From contig CM038045.1 of the NCBI GenBank assembly GCA_021397845.1, positions 144,728,638 through 144,792,637 on the forward strand: DNA of 64,000 nucleotides, given 5' to 3'. Shown one piece after another: positions 12,058-24,290 of this stretch (positions are counted from its first letter, which is position 1; every line of letters begins with the position of its first letter). Origin of the DNA: Areca catechu (taxonomy: Eukaryota > Streptophyta > Magnoliopsida > Arecales > Arecaceae). Made by a program: the position numbers and the translations under genes. The notes beneath the pieces were generated by a model. It worked only from the letters and a program-made list of their open reading frames with translations, did no database searches and was not told the DNA's origin.

Positions 12058-13125
12058 ATGGCTTCAAGTTTGTCACTGCGGGACATCTTAGATGCTAATA
12101 AGTTGATCGGTCCCAATTATATGGACTGGTTGAGGAACCTGAGGATATTATTGACCCAGGAAAAGCTTTCTTACATTCTTGATTCTCTGGATCCAAAGTC
12201 GATCGGAGAGGATTCTTCCGAGAAGGAAATAGCCATACAAAAAATATGGTAAAATGATAGCATAACTGTCAGGTGCATCATGTTAGCCTCGATGAGAAAT
12301 GAGCTTCAGAGGCAACATGAAGGGATGGAACCTTAGTCCATATTGCTCAATCTAAAGGAGCTCTATGGAGAGCAAAGTAGGGCTACTCGGTATGAGATAT
12401 CAAAGCAGTTGTTCCATGCACGAATGAGTGAGGGTTCATCAGTGCAAATCCCTATTTTAAAAATGATTGACTTAATCACCCGATTAGGTCAATTAGGGTT
12501 TGTAATGGATAGTAAACTCAACCAGGACTTGATCCTGTAGTCACTCCCAGATTCCTTCTCTCAATTTATTCTAAATTATCATATGAACAAATTGAATATT
12601 TCTTTGCTTGAACTGCTGAATATGCTTAAGATAGTAGAGAGCCATGTTAAAGGAGATAAGGCTCATCTTCTTCTCATTGATGGGAAGAAGAAACAAGCAC
12701 TAAAAAAGGGTTTGAAAAAAAAAATTCAACCTTAAGAAGAGCATCCAGAAGAAGAAGAAGGTAAAGAAGGCTGGTAATGATGGAGCCTGTTTCCACTGCA
12801 GCAAGCAATGGCATTGGAAGAAAAATTGCAAGTCATATCTTGCAAGTGTGAAGCAAGATGCCGGAGGAGCATCTAAATGTTTGTACGTGATACAAACAAA
12901 TTTATCATTGAGTGCTTCTATTTTCTAATTCATGGGTATTGGATGCCGCATGTGGGTCTCATACCTGCAAATCATTATAGGGACTCCACATAATTAGAGA
13001 ATTGAAGAAAGGTGATTTTAAGCTATATGGTGCAAGTGGTGAAGCCATGTATACTGAAGCCGTGGGCACCTATCTTCTATCTTCTGTTATTACCTTCGAG
13101 TAATATTTTAAAGTTGGAAGATGAA
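12058..13125 (+). pseudogene. Copia gag and start of protease, decayed
   Basis: The reading frame opens with MASSLSLRDILDANKL and continues through a UBN2-type gag (GPNYMDWLRNLRIL, later ISKQLFHARMSEG). It is broken by stops at about 12250, 12334 and 12538. At each, the minus-strand relative has Gln, so CAA/CAG to TAA/TAG changes are the likely cause. A complete zinc knuckle CFHCSKQWHWKKNC (CX2CX4HX4C) is at about 12790-12832 in another frame. The protease motif reads WVLDAACGSH where DTG is usual. The start was chosen because the minus-strand copy begins at the same residue. Gag would form the virus-like particle; here it cannot be made whole. Confidence 0.8.
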
Positions 13126-14213
13126 ATAAAGTAAAAATACTCCTTTCATCCTTTGATGGCAGAAGAAGTGTCTAAGATTAGGGGTTTGACCTCCTTTTGG
13201 GCCATGAAGTCCACCATACTTTGGCATAGGGGTTTTTCTGAGTGATGAAAAAAGGATAGAACAAAGATAAAGATGGCTGAACCTCGACTAGAAAACATAA
13301 CCTTAAAAATTTAATTATATGCCTAATGGAGTTTAGGGTCAAGACACATAAAGGTATGCCATATGCCCTAAGGAGAACAAGGACAAAGGGATAAAGGGAA
13401 AACCTGACCCCAATCTCAAATGCCTCCTCATAGATGCCAAATCTACCTAGGGGGATTTTCTACCTGCATATAGGGTCTAGGAAACTCTATTTCATAATCT
13501 CCAAAAATATAGTACCCAACACGAACAAGAGACAAATCCTCTTGGTCCACCAGGGACTGGAATGCTTCTAGGCCATCGGATGCTGGCTTAGTTTATTTTG
13601 GATGGGGGATGATGGGGTCATTCGACCACCCCTCTCTGGTACCCTTCTTAGATGATGTCCCTTATCTATGACCCACTATAGACCAAGTGCCCAGAAAAAG
13701 GGAAAGTGGAAAAGAAAAAAATATGAGAAGGGAAGAAGGGCTAACTTGGTGACAAAAAAGGACAAAAGGTCGAGAATGATGAACTCTTTGGAAGAGAACC
13801 ATAGAAAGGAAGAAACACTCAATGAGAAGTAGAAGATAAACAACTAGAAAGAGAAGGACAATAAGGAATGCCCTAAGGGGAGAATGGAATCACTCCATGC
13901 AAAGATAGGGAAAAAGGTGGAAAAAGATCGAGTCCATCCTTTCAAATGAAAAGGCATGATCAGAGACTGCCACATGGAGCTCAAAAACTAGCGAGTTGTA
14001 GATGTTTCATCGCCTAAAATAAATATAGCATGTCCGATGAAGCATCATCAAGAAATATAAGGTGGGATGCATTATTGCCTTATTTATCCATATCTGTCTT
14101 GAAGACTGCAAGCCTCTGGATTAGAAAAAGATGGCTAATGCCCCTATCCCTCCTTTTCCTCTAAGTACTTTCATGATCTTATTAAAGTTTGGATCAAAAA
14201 GTAGGGGGATATC
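13126..14213. other. Unidentified stretch ending in a polypurine tract
   Basis: No convincing coding sequence is present. It is A/G-rich in 13680-13960. It ends with AAAAAGTAGGGGGATATC at about 14196-14213, which looks like a polypurine tract placed directly before an LTR start (TGTTAG). It may be the 3' internal end of an LTR element whose coding part is gone. Confidence 0.35.
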
Positions 14214-15528
14214 TGTTAGTTAAAAAAGTGGTCAGGCCAAAGACATAAGGCCCATGATACTAAAGATGGGTTGACTGCCTAACTACTAGCATGAGCTACA
14301 GACCACACATAGAACTATGTCACCTTAAAATGAATGGGGTTGCTATAAAAGCTTGATTAGCCATGTAAGCGATGTCCTGCTAACCATTCTAGAGGTGTTC
14401 AGTAAATCCACTGAGCGGGTACCGATCGAGACCAACTCCTGTGCCCCAACACATCAGCGAGCCCTATCGATTGCTCTGAAGGTGTTCAGTCATAATCCCC
14501 CATACAGGTATCGATAGAGGCCAACTCTTATGTTCCAAGGTATCAGTGAGCCCTGCTGACCATTCTAGAGGTGTTCAATCATGATCCTCCAAATGGGTAC
14601 TAGCAAAAGCCAACCCTATGCTCCAAGGCATCAGCTAGCCCTATTGGTTATTCTTGAGGCATTCAATCATGATCCCTTGAGCAGGTATCGATAGAGGCTA
14701 AATCCTATGCCCCAAGGCATTAGCAAGCACTACCGACCACTTCGGAGGCATTCAGTCATAATCCCTCAAGCAGGTACCATAAAGGCTAACTACTATATCC
14801 TAAGGCATAATGAGTCCAATCGACTACTTTGAAGGCATTTAGTCATGATCCCCTGAGTAAGTATTGATAGGGGCCAACTCCTATGCTCCAAGATATCAGC
14901 AAGCCCTGCTGACCTCTTTGGAGGTGTTCAGTCATAAGTTCCAAGGCCTTAAATACCCCGCAGTACTTCAACCTGCATGATCTTGGAGGCATACCCATCT
15001 CAAGTCCTAGAGGCATGGACATTTATCGCTGTGGCTTCTACCACATGGCTAGCTATTTATTACAAAATCTTCCATCATTGCCAGATTTGGATGAATGGGG
15101 GAGGCATGTCTAGGTTTCTTATATTTTGGCTCACTATTTAATAAGACGTGCCACATATCAAATTATCATCAAGAATGTGTTTAAAGAGATAGGACACTGC
15201 TAGTAGACAAGAAAGCTCCATATGATGCATGTAAGGCTCACCATCTCTCACAAGATCCAGCAAGATCTTGTATAGGACCGAATTAGCTTTGTGTCACAAT
15301 CTATAAAAAGATTCCAAGCAAATTCTTAAGATATGCAAGCCTTTCCACTTACACTCTCCCATTATTAGTACCAATACTAACTTGAGCATCAAAATACCAC
15401 CGTCGGGGCCAACCCTCGTGGGTTTTTTTATAGATATCATCTCTTGGAGACCAGTCAGCACTGTTTACTCCAGCACCAGTACTAACTCCAGCTCTTCCTT
15501 TGGTGCTTGATAAATTTTGGCACCAACA
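14214..15528 (+). mobile_element. Possible LTR with internal tandem repeats
   Basis: The block starts TGTTAGTTAAAA straight after a polypurine tract and ends GGCACCAACA, giving TGTT...AACA ends over 1315 bp. It contains about six tandem units of roughly 97 bp (14375-14945) with the theme 'tcagcgagccct...gaccac...gaggtgttcagtcat'. Near 15300 there is a TATAAAAAG box and near 15405 a typical GC hairpin region. No target duplication could be checked because only one end is LTR-external. It would be the 3' LTR of a + strand element. Confidence 0.45.
14375..14945. repeat. Tandem repeat, unit about 97 bp, about six copies
   Basis: Successive copies share 'ccctgctgacc', 'ggtgttcagtcatgatcccc', 'gggtaccgatagaggccaactcctatg' and 'ccaaggcatcagc' in the same order. 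They are diverged by many point changes. They lie in the part of the putative LTR that would be U3. Confidence 0.75.
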
Positions 15529-15887
15529 ATCAAGTTAAGAGAAGAGCCTAGCACCTATCCATGAGATTGGGGTCACGAGAAGCATGAATGACTCCTGATC
15601 TCTCCTACTTCACTCTTGTCTCACCTCCTTGCCAACTCACCCAGTGAAAACTCTTCACTCTTTTTGACATCATTGTCATCAAGGTATATGTGAGGGGCCT
15701 AGGGAGGGGTTGATATAGAGAAGCATGAGATAGGTGTAATGGATTTGGGGCGTCGTGTCAGTGGCCTACTAAGCATCATTAGCCATTATTAAGCACCTTG
15801 CAACCCTTGCCAATGTTGGAGATGATAAGCTTGACAAGGCCCTTACTATTTTTGCCATCTAGATTATCATGGCCAGTAGCTCTGACA
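15529..15887. other. No feature seen
   Basis: This is unassigned sequence between the possible LTR and the G2 Gypsy LTR. No ORF, RNA gene or repeat is recognised. Confidence 0.4.
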
Positions 15888-17519
15888 TGTTGTGGATGCG
15901 TTGGGTTCCCTCTAGGTGCTTGGTCCTTTTTTCTAGTTAGCTTAGAGTCATTGTGACCTGCAAAAAAGAGAAGACCTGGGTTGGAGAATCCGGTGAGGAC
16001 ACTTTGATGGTCAAGTTAATTGGGACGATCAAGAGAAATAGAACCTCTGTGATGGAGAGCTTGGGACCTCTCTGTGTAGAGGATAAAAGATAAGATTTTA
16101 AAAATGAAAAGATAAAGTGAAGTGGAGATTAGAGAGCGGGGAGGTTCTCTTGGCTGGTTCCTTGCCTGTTTACTCTTTGTATCTTACCAGTTGCCTCTCT
16201 CCCTTTTCGGAGGTTCCTTCCTCTATTTTATATGAGAGGAATGGCCCAGACCAAGTTTAGGGCTTCATCGAGATGTCACTTTCCTGGTGCCCCTTTTGGA
16301 AGGGGTTTTCCTTTATCTGTGGCCTCCCCCGTGTTAGACCAGTCCTCAGAAGGAGATCCTTCTATTGGGGGTGTTTGCCAGTGTAGACAGATCTTGTCCC
16401 TCTACTGGTGCAGTTTCCTGTGAGAGTTGTGGGTGCCATGCTACTGAGACCCGAGCCTCGATGGAGCATTTCTATTCCAAAAGGGACCATTGGAGTGTTG
16501 CAGGGCCTCAAGCCTTAATGGGTCCTCCTCTTGGAGAAGGTACAGGTTTTGTGTCATGAGAACTGCAGCCCCTAGTTGCATAGCTGTAGACGTGGCAGCA
16601 TGCTACAGGACCTAGAGTTTGGTGGAGCACACATTACGCAGAATATGCGGGTGCTGCTTTTACAGAGCTTGAATCTCTGGTAGGGTATGCACCACCTCCT
16701 AGAGGTTGCAGGTAGCTGGGAGCTTCCATGCCATGGTTTGAACCTCTACTGACCTCCCCTTTTTGCTAATGGTGAGAATTTTGGTCTTGGTAAGAGGGGG
16801 AAGCTCTATCTCAGGAGCTCGACCCCAGATGGTAGGAGCATGACCTCGGCCAGGAGCTCAACCCTGGATGGGAGTTGACCTCGGCTGGGGGCTCGACTTC
16901 AGATGGCAGGAGCATGACCTTGGTTGGGAGCTCAACCCTGGATGGGAGCTAACCTCGACCCGAGGCTCGACCTTAGATGGTGGAGCATGACCTCGACCGA
17001 AAGCTCGACCTTAGATAGGAGTTGACCTTGGTCAAGGGCCTCAACCTCAGATGGTGGGAGCACGACCTCGACCGGAAGCTCGAACTTGGATAGGAGCTGA
17101 CCTTGGTCAGGAGCTCAACCTTAGATGGCGGGAACACGACCTTGGCCATGAGCTTGACCCTGGATGGGAGCTGACCTCCGGTGTGGGCTCGACCTCAGAT
17201 GGCGGGGGCACAACCTCGATCGGGAGCTCAACCCTGGATGGGAGTTGACCTTGACTGGGGGCTCACTTCAGATGGCAGGAGCATGACCTTGATCGGGAGC
17301 TTGACCCTGGATGGGATCTAACCTCGACCAGGGGCTTGACCTTGGTAGGATGGGGGAGCTTTATCTCAAGAGCTCAACCATGGAAGGTGGGAGCACAACC
17401 CTGTCTAGGGGCACCACTCTGGATCTTCATTTGGTCACCGCATCCAGGTGGCACTTTCTACCAGTGCGGTTGCTAGCTAGGGCCATCATAGGTTCGACGT
17501 CAGCAATAATGCCACATCA
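15888..17519 (-). mobile_element. 3' LTR of minus-strand Gypsy remnant G2
   Basis: The left part (15888-16240) lines up with the G1 LTR at 31141: TGTTG start, CCTGCA..., GGTGAGGACACTTTGATGG against GGGGGACACTTCGATGC, AAGTTA, AGAAATAGAA against CAACAGAATGG, then GGAGGTTCC and a TATA box on the minus strand near 16230. The right end ...AATGCCACATCA is followed by GGTGCCCCCCACTCTC, which on the minus strand is a polypurine tract before a TGATGTGG LTR start. U3 holds a tandem array (16790-17345). The length is 1632 bp. The counterpart LTR at 24291-24943 is truncated. Confidence 0.65.
16790..17345. repeat. Composite tandem array in the G2 LTR (about 72 bp unit)
   Basis: Two related half-units alternate: 'gggctcgacctcagatggcgggagcatgacctcg' and 'ggagctcgaccctggatgggagctgacctcgg' (about 38 and 34 bp). 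The same array recurs at 24310-24780, including the flanking 'cactctggatcttcatttggt' block. Confidence 0.8.
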
Positions 17520-18090
17520 GGTGCCCCCCACTCTCAAGCCCAAAGCATGATGTTGTGCTCAAGGCTAAGGGAGTAATGATCATGCTAATGTGGAAGGATG
17601 CTCCTCCTACACTATTAATGCCTCGAGTGCCGACACCCTCAAGATTGTGCTTCCACACCAACGAGGTGACACCATGTTAGCCCTTTCAAAGGGGGCCTTA
17701 ATTGCTGTACTTGTCCGAAATGATCACCTTTGAGTGAAGCATCACCTCTGGCAAATCTCAATGCATGGTAGGCACTAGTTGGCTAGGGAGGAAAAAGGGT
17801 GCATGCCTTCGATCGATACAAGGTGATGGGGGCTGCAGGCATTTGAAAGGGACTTGTCCTTTTGTGGTTTTGCCCCTTAAGGGTTTTTCTAGCGAAGGAG
17901 ACAAGGCTTTTCTATAGTGCTTCTTCGTCCTTCCATCTTGCTTCCATTCCTCTAATCAAGGGTTCGGAGTCCTAATAGGTCAGCCTTCTCCTTATCCCTC
18001 CTTCTTTCTTCTCCTTCTTTTCCCTCCTTCGGCCGGCGCTAAAGGAGAGCTTTTGTAGAGTCTCCAGGTTTCTGTCCTCTCTTTGTTTCC
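17520..18090 (+). other. Leader of the G2 antisense ORF
   Basis: It starts with the polypurine tract complement (17520-17535) of the minus-strand element. It then runs as non-coding sequence to the ATG at 18091. A pyrimidine-rich, CT-repeat stretch at 17990-18030 lies just before the ORF, like a 5' UTR. Confidence 0.4.
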
Positions 18091-18383
18091 ATGAGTTCTT
18101 CTGGTAGAGGGCACCGCCACCTGGATCATTCCAGTAAGGTAGGGTCGTCACGGCTGAGGCCTCCATCCTCGGATAGCGAGGAGGAGGATGTTCCAATAGT
18201 AATATGCAAGGGTTCCCATCGGACGAGGATAGTCATAGGACCCCCTGTAGCTCCTCCTCCTCCTTCTCCCCCACCCATCAAGGAGTCGGTTGGTCCCGCC
18301 GGCATTGCTTCGACAATGATCGGTGAGGACCTCCTCTGCATCTGGAGTATGTATGGGTTTCTTGATTCCATCCGGCTCTTAGT
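18091..18383 (+). pseudogene. Gypsy-type 'putative transposase' antisense ORF, first part (G2)
   Basis: It begins MSSSGRGHRHLD and runs open until a C2 solo LTR interrupts it after GFLDSIRLL. Start and layout match the antisense ORF of G1 (MASGSGGPARRP, with VENLRAVYGIPS where this has LCIWSMYGFLDS). The remainder resumes after the insertion, at 21991. Antisense ORFs with this 'putative gypsy-type transposon' domain between pol and the 3' LTR are known in the plant Tat lineage. Their function is not established. Confidence 0.6.
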
Positions 18384-21300
18384 TGAAAGAATTGTGCCCT
18401 AAAAGCTAATCATTATATGGATAATTTTGTAATCTGCCAACTCATGTATGATATTATTTATTAATAAAGGCATTTTCTGATTTATCATATGCTATGTCTT
18501 ATGCTTTTAATTATAAGATTATGATGAACCCCATAGATTAGAATAATGAAATTAAGGTTATGATGAAAATCATAATAGTGAGACCTAAGTTTTTATAAAC
18601 CCTAATCTAAAATGTTTCTAGTCATTGGATCATCGATTCGGGGATCGATGTTTCCAGAAAGACTAGTACATCCTATGTATAGTCATTGGAGAGGGTGGTT
18701 GATCTCATAGCCACTTATGTAGAGATACTAATACAAGGATGTAGGTGCTCATTAGGTTATAAGTTCACTGAATTGATCCGATGAGAGAACATCAAATGGA
18801 AGTCTTACTTCCTTGTCAATAGGAGTGTTCTTTAAGTGGGAGTTGTACATGTGGTCCTTAGACCTGAGACTATCATAGTATCTTATGCACATGAATCCAT
18901 GTTTTGGTGCATACTCATTCATGGCAATTAGGTCATATACGGGGTGCTTCTGGACATGGTGGATTATGTATGAAGATAATGAGTAGGTCAACAAGAAATC
19001 GATCGCTCCTAGTAAGGGGAGTAGTTATCCTATACGATCTCTTCGAATGATGACTCAGGATGATCAATGCATGATGAAATTAAATAGAGTTATTTAATCT
19101 TACATCGATCCAGTCTTCATTATCAAAGTGAGATTTGAAATGATTAAGTGCTAGGGTTTGACATTTATCCATGCCCATCACTTAATCGGGATAAAAGGAG
19201 ATCGAAGGATTGAATTGCCTGATAACTTTCCATTAAAGGGTATTTTGATAATTTCTACCAAATTTATTATCTGTTGGGTAGGCATGACATGTTGCTAGAC
19301 ATCAATCATATCTTATAGATTTTCATGAATCAATTGAATTGTATTCATGAGTCAATTCGAAAGTTGGTTCGAATTGGCAACTTAGATCAGCTCAATTTGA
19401 CCTAATTAGGTCAATCGAGTTTGATTGAATCAAATTGGCATAGACCTAGACCTACTGCTTGCTAGATGTGGAACCCAGAGGGTCATACACATTAGAGAAT
19501 TGACCATGGAAGTCAATTATGATGGACTGCTCGCTCTCTGGCACCCCTTCTGAAAATCCAGAAGCTTCTTGCCGTCCCGCATGTCTTCTCTCTTGCAGGC
19601 CTCACATCCCAAGAACCCACGTACGGCCCTACACAGACAATACCTTAACATGCATCTCCCACCTATGGACAATACCTCGATGCAGATGTCCCTTCTGTAA
19701 AGCCCCGTGGAACATCCCATGGTACCAAGCCCTCCACATGATATCTCCCTCACGTGCACCTCTCTTCAAGCCCAAGTCATGACCGTGCCTCCTCTCACAG
19801 GAAAGAGCTCCACCTGTGGACTCCCTAATACAAGATCATCTCATGACCATGTCCCCACATGATATCTCTCTCACGTGGTCTTCTCAGAAGTCCTCCACCA
19901 TGGCCTCCTTGCACCCAGGAGGTCTCCCACGGTCCATGCCCCAAAGAGATGTCAAAGATAAGCCCCTCACGGTCACACCATGACCGTGAGGAAGTCTTCA
20001 TGCAGATCCCTCCTTGGACCCATGAGCCAAGCCCCATGGTCCAAGGGTCTTCATGCTAATCCACTTGGTTGGCCTCTCTCCAAACTGAGAGACCCCAAGT
20101 CCACTATGAGAAAACTCCACGTGATCTTGCTTCATGCACACCCCCAAAGGGGCAGCCCCTCTTGGACCGTGAGACCCCAAAGGGGTCAGCCTCTTGGATG
20201 CTCTTCTTCATGCACGCCCCCCTTTCTCTTAAATAAGAGTGGGTGGTGATTCCTCTTCAAGTTAGGCATCTTGACTCCTTTTTGGATTCTTGGGCTCAAC
20301 TACTTCTTGATTTATTAGGACTCAATCACATAAGCAGTTAGGACTTGTCTTCTTGGGCCAATAACAAACTAATTAGGATACCTCACATGATTGGGATTCC
20401 TAATTAGTTACAACCAACTAACTAACTAACCAATTGGCTAACCTCCTAACCAATTTAACAAACCTGGACCCAATCCCCATAACCTAATTGGGTTACATTA
20501 CAATCTCTCAAAAAACTCCCCCAAAGAAATCAATGTAAGAAAACTCTAACCCTGAATCAAGCCTCCCTGACCCAACATGACTCTTGGGCCTTGGGAAAAA
20601 TCCCAAAAAAACTCCTGGAACACCTCTAGGAATCACTTGGGACACGCCCCCAAGCCCTAGGGATCGCCTCTAGCATCCCTGCCATGGTCTCTTAAGTCTC
20701 TCCAAAGCTTGGGAGCACCATGCAAATCCTACAAATTATATTTTAATTAGGATCATGGGATCCTATTTGACTAGCTAATTAACATACTAGCATATGTTGG
20801 CTAGCCCAAATCCTAACCCAATTGGATTGGGTCCAATTGCTTGCTAATTAAGCTAATAAATTTAAAAGGGACTTAAATTGAGTTGTGTCTTAATTAGGAT
20901 AGCCTATTTCAGTTTTTACCTGAATTAATTTAGACTTATCTTTGATTTATAAGAGAGTCCATGTTGGCATGGACTCTTATGCACCATTTTGGTTTCACGC
21001 CAATATTGGTACATGTAGAAGGACCAAGAGTCCTTCTGCCAATTAATCACAAGTGCTAGATGAATCCCAAAGGGCTTCATATTTTTCTCCATGCCCCTTG
21101 AGATGGGTTTGACCGGTCAATATAATGCAAGAGGGAAAGGAATTCGGCACACAAAGTGAAGAGTCGCGTCTCTTCACTTTGGAGCTAATTCAAATAAGCA
21201 GAATCCTTCTACTTTAAGTCATTTTAATTCTTTGATGCTTCTCAATTAAAAGACACATCCCTAGCTTGAAAAATGACCGGTAATCCCATGTGGCAGGAGG

Positions 21301-21990
21301 AGATAAATGCTAAAAAAAAACTAAGTGACACTTATATGTCTCTTGGCACATAAAAGTGTTTATCGTGATATGTCCATTCAACCAAAAGACTCCTCATTGA
21401 AGAGTCTTATCAGATGGCTGATGGATGGACTTATCACACACCCCTTCCAACTCTATAAATTGCATCGGTAATCTGATGCAAAGGCATCTAAATCATTCAT
21501 TCGATAAATTCCATTCTATTCCTCTTCCTTGTTTCTAAGACAACCCTTGTCTTCTTAAGACAAGACTTATCCATTTAAGACAAACCTTGTCATTTTAAGA
21601 TAAGGTCCTAGGAAGAGTTATAGAAGGGATAACCAGATTCTGAGAGAAGATTTAGAAAGTGCTCAGAGTGCCCTATAAAAGGATAGGGAGTTCAGCAAAG
21701 GAGAAAGTCTAGACGGCTATCAAAAGAGTCTCAATAAAACAAGCAACTGTTATAGGAGTGTTTCCTTGGTCTGCTTCCTGTGTGGATCACCTTTGGAAGG
21801 CATGCACTTATGTGCCTCATGGAAATAAAAGATTATAGTGATCCAGGTATTCTTTTATAATCCTAAAGATTAATTTATTGATTGTATTGATTAAGTGGTC
21901 CTAGGGTTTAGGGTTCCGGCCGGTCAAGATTTCAAATATGAAAATTTGGAAACCTAGTCTTTTGCTGCGCCTAGCCTTGGTAACCCAACA
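18384..21990 (+). mobile_element. C2-family solo LTR inside the G2 antisense ORF, itself interrupted
   Basis: It starts TGAAAGAATTGTGCCC and ends GGTAACCCAACA. It is flanked by TTAGT (18379-18383) and TCAGT (21991-21995), a 5-bp target duplication with one transition. Subtracting the nested 1214-bp insertion gives about 2.39 kb, matching the other C2 LTRs. A TATA box (CTATAAATTG) is near 21450, and three to four TAAGACAAG motifs follow at 21535-21605. No internal region or primer site is present, hence a solo LTR. Confidence 0.85.
19520..20733 (+). mobile_element. Second-level solo LTR inside the C2 solo LTR
   Basis: Alignment with the C2 LTRs at 990-1030 and 9420-9440 shows 1.2 kb of extra DNA here. 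It starts TGATGGACTGCTCG and ends AATCCTACA, and both sides carry AATTA (19515-19519 and 20734-20738). TG...CA ends, a 5-bp duplication and a TATA-like TTAAATAAG at about 20229 fit a solo LTR of another family. The orientation is a weak guess from that TATA. The many small ORFs in it overlap on both strands and none is convincing. Confidence 0.7.
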
Positions 21991-24037
21991 TCAGTCCCAA
22001 GACTGGAGGAACGAGTCACTTCCAGTGGCTCGGGATGGATCGCCCTATACGAAGATTTTTTTCTTCGAGGGCCTCCATCTTCCCCTCCACACTTTCTTTC
22101 TTTCCTTCCTCAATGACTACCATCTGGTCCCAACCCAACTCATCCCCAATGTCATCAAGACCATTTTTTGTTTCATCATCTTCTGCCACTTCCATGGGAT
22201 TGTAGCCCATTTCTCCCTCTTCAAGGCCTTGTTCACCCTAAAGCGCCACCCAGTTGACAATGGGTGGTGGTTCGTGGCCCCCTGCCCGGGGGCCATCAAG
22301 CTTGACCTGCCTTCTTCCATCAAGGGGTGGAAGAGTATGTTCCAGTTCACCTAGGTTGAGGGGGTGGACTAGGTTTGGAGTGACCTAGACCGCTCCCCCA
22401 ACTGGCAATCTACTATCGAGCTGACCAACAAAGAAGTGTATGATCGGCTCATCACTTCTGAGGTCCCAACTCTTTAAGACCTGCTGACCGAGAAAAACCT
22501 CGTCGATGCCGAGATCAACCCAGCCCAACCTAAGGGTAAGGCTCGATGTCTGGCTTCTTTTTCTTCCAAGTAGATCTAGCTTCAATAAGGGACTGACCAA
22601 TTTCTTTTTGTATCATAGGGATGAAGTTCACCATAAGCCAGCTCCTCAGCATGTCGAAGAAGAGGGCTGCCTCCATGAGGCCCAGAGATGAGCCTGTGAA
22701 GAAGGCCTGGGAGGAGCCAGGGTGGAGGATCATCGAGGAGCCTACCATTGGGCTAGCTAGAAGGGAACCTACTACTGTATCGACCACACCTGAGCTAGCA
22801 ATCCAGCCCCTGGCCCGTAGGCCCAAGAGCAAGGCCAAACCAACAGAGGGGGCCACGCTTGCAGCCTTTGTAGCCTCTCCATGAACCAAAGCTCCACCTT
22901 AGCCAGAGGTGGTGGAGGTGGCAGAAGACACCACCACGGAGAGACCGGCCCCACTGCCAGGAAGTAAAGCCATCGGTGACTAGCTTGCTACCACCGCACC
23001 TTCGCCAATGGCCACACCGAAGCCCTCAGAGCCATCCATGATGCCGAGGCTATGGATGAAGAAGATGTCCCTCTACCTACCCCAGGATGCGAGTTTGATG
23101 AGGGACGGGAAGCTGGTGGGGGAGATCATGAACACCATCATCCAACTGCAAGACCGCTAGGAGAAGAGCGGCCGGCAACTGGTGGACATTCTTACTAGGG
23201 TGTTCCCCCAACTTCTTTCGGTAAGCCATCTTCTTGGTTGCTTCATTTTCCTCTTCCACCCATGTAGATGTTGACAACTACCTTCGTTCACCCGTTGTAG
23301 GTAGTCATCGATGTTCAGCTCATTCGGGATTCTTGCTTGGGGTTGGTGAAGCACAACTACCATCTCCTCTAGGAGAGAGATGAAGCCCTTACTCAAGCCA
23401 CCCAGGTTCAAGGATAGGAGGATCAGGTGAAGGCCCTCTAGGACCAACTAGGAAGCTCCCAAGCGAGGGCGATGGAGCTGGAGAAGAAATCTACCGAGCT
23501 CGATAGGGCTCTGAAGGTGGAGAAGGGGAAGACCCTTTGCCTAGCAGAGAAGGAGGCCAACTTTGTGATGGAGGTAGCCCTCTTGGAGGGAAGGATGCAA
23601 ACCCTCCAGGTTCAACTTGAGGAGGAAGTAGCTCGGACTATGGTGTTCTTGGAGAAGGACACAGTGGCGGTTATGTTGATGGAGGCGGTGAAGAGGGAAG
23701 CTGCCGAAGTCATCCTGTGATTCAAGGCATCCGAAGCCTTCCAAGATGAGATTGTCAAGGCAGTCTTGGACTCCTACCATAAGGGGTTCAATGACTTCCG
23801 GTGTAAGGCCAACCGACTCTTCGGGCTAAAGGGGCTGGATAACATTTGCACAAACTGCCCATCCCCGGGGTGCCAAGAATTCCCACTGCCGATGTCGAGT
23901 CAAAGTCGGAGCTGGACTTTGAAGCAAAGGCCAAGGTCGGAGTCGCCACCATCCAGGATGCCCCTCAATTCGATGCCATGCCAGCATCAGGGGGAGTCAC
24001 TCGTCGATCGAGAAAAGAGCTGGCAACTGAAACTTGA
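21991..24037 (+). pseudogene. Gypsy-type antisense ORF, remaining exons (G2)
   Basis: It resumes the ORF cut at 18383. A segment around 22100-22340 (NDYHLVPTQLIPNVIKTIF, then LFTLKR and GWWFV) matches the core of the G1 antisense ORF (VTPVQLIPNSIQTI, WMLF). A Pro/Ala/Lys-rich linker follows (22621-22980). A likely intron starts at the GTAAGC near 23220. Charged heptad-like sequence suggesting a coiled coil (about 23470-23720) comes next, and a C-terminal tail ends RKELATET at 24037. Several stops and frame changes break it. The layout of domain, linker, coiled coil and tail is that of the 'putative gypsy-type transposon' proteins of plants. No catalytic residues can be named. Confidence 0.55.
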
Positions 24038-24290
24038 CTTTTCTTTTTTTTGGTAACTAAATCTGAAAGGACTTCCCAGCCTATCGAGAGTCTTTATTGC
24101 TGTAAGAAAAATTTTGATCAATAAATACATCATTTCTTCAGCTGCGAGTTCTTCCTTTTTTCATGTTTAAGTTTTTGAATGGCTTCCCAGCCTATGGGGA
24201 GCCTTGATTAATGTAAAAAGAACTTTGGTAAATAAATACAATTTTTTCCAACTGATGTGTCCCCTTCCTTTCTCATATTTTCTTCTTCTC
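24038..24290. repeat. Tandem duplication after the antisense ORF
   Basis: Two copies of a roughly 110-bp segment lie here (24058-24155 and 24172-24265), each with 'ttcccagcctat(c/g)gagag', 'gtaaaaagaa(c)tttggtaaataaataca' and 'tttc(t/c)tcagctg'-like ends. They probably belong to the 3' UTR of the antisense ORF. Confidence 0.6.

Larger units (their letters stand above)
8301..13125 (+). mobile_element. Truncated Copia C2 element, 5' part
   Basis: The order is a complete 5' LTR (8301-10696), tRNA-iMet primer site, a 1.35-kb leader, gag, and the start of the protease region. Similarity to the minus-strand C2 element (44543-52185) stops at about 13125, just after the protease region. Integrase, reverse transcriptase, RNase H and the 3' LTR are absent. 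The TNT1-type order and UBN2-like gag place it in Ty1/Copia. The precise clade (Tork, Angela or a relative) is not certain. It inserted into the tandem array at its left. The right breakpoint joins unrelated DNA. Confidence 0.8.

Noticed and set aside
8301..13125. Complete autonomous C2 element on the + strand
   Set aside because: Similarity ends in the protease region; no integrase, RT or 3' LTR follows, so it is a truncated copy.
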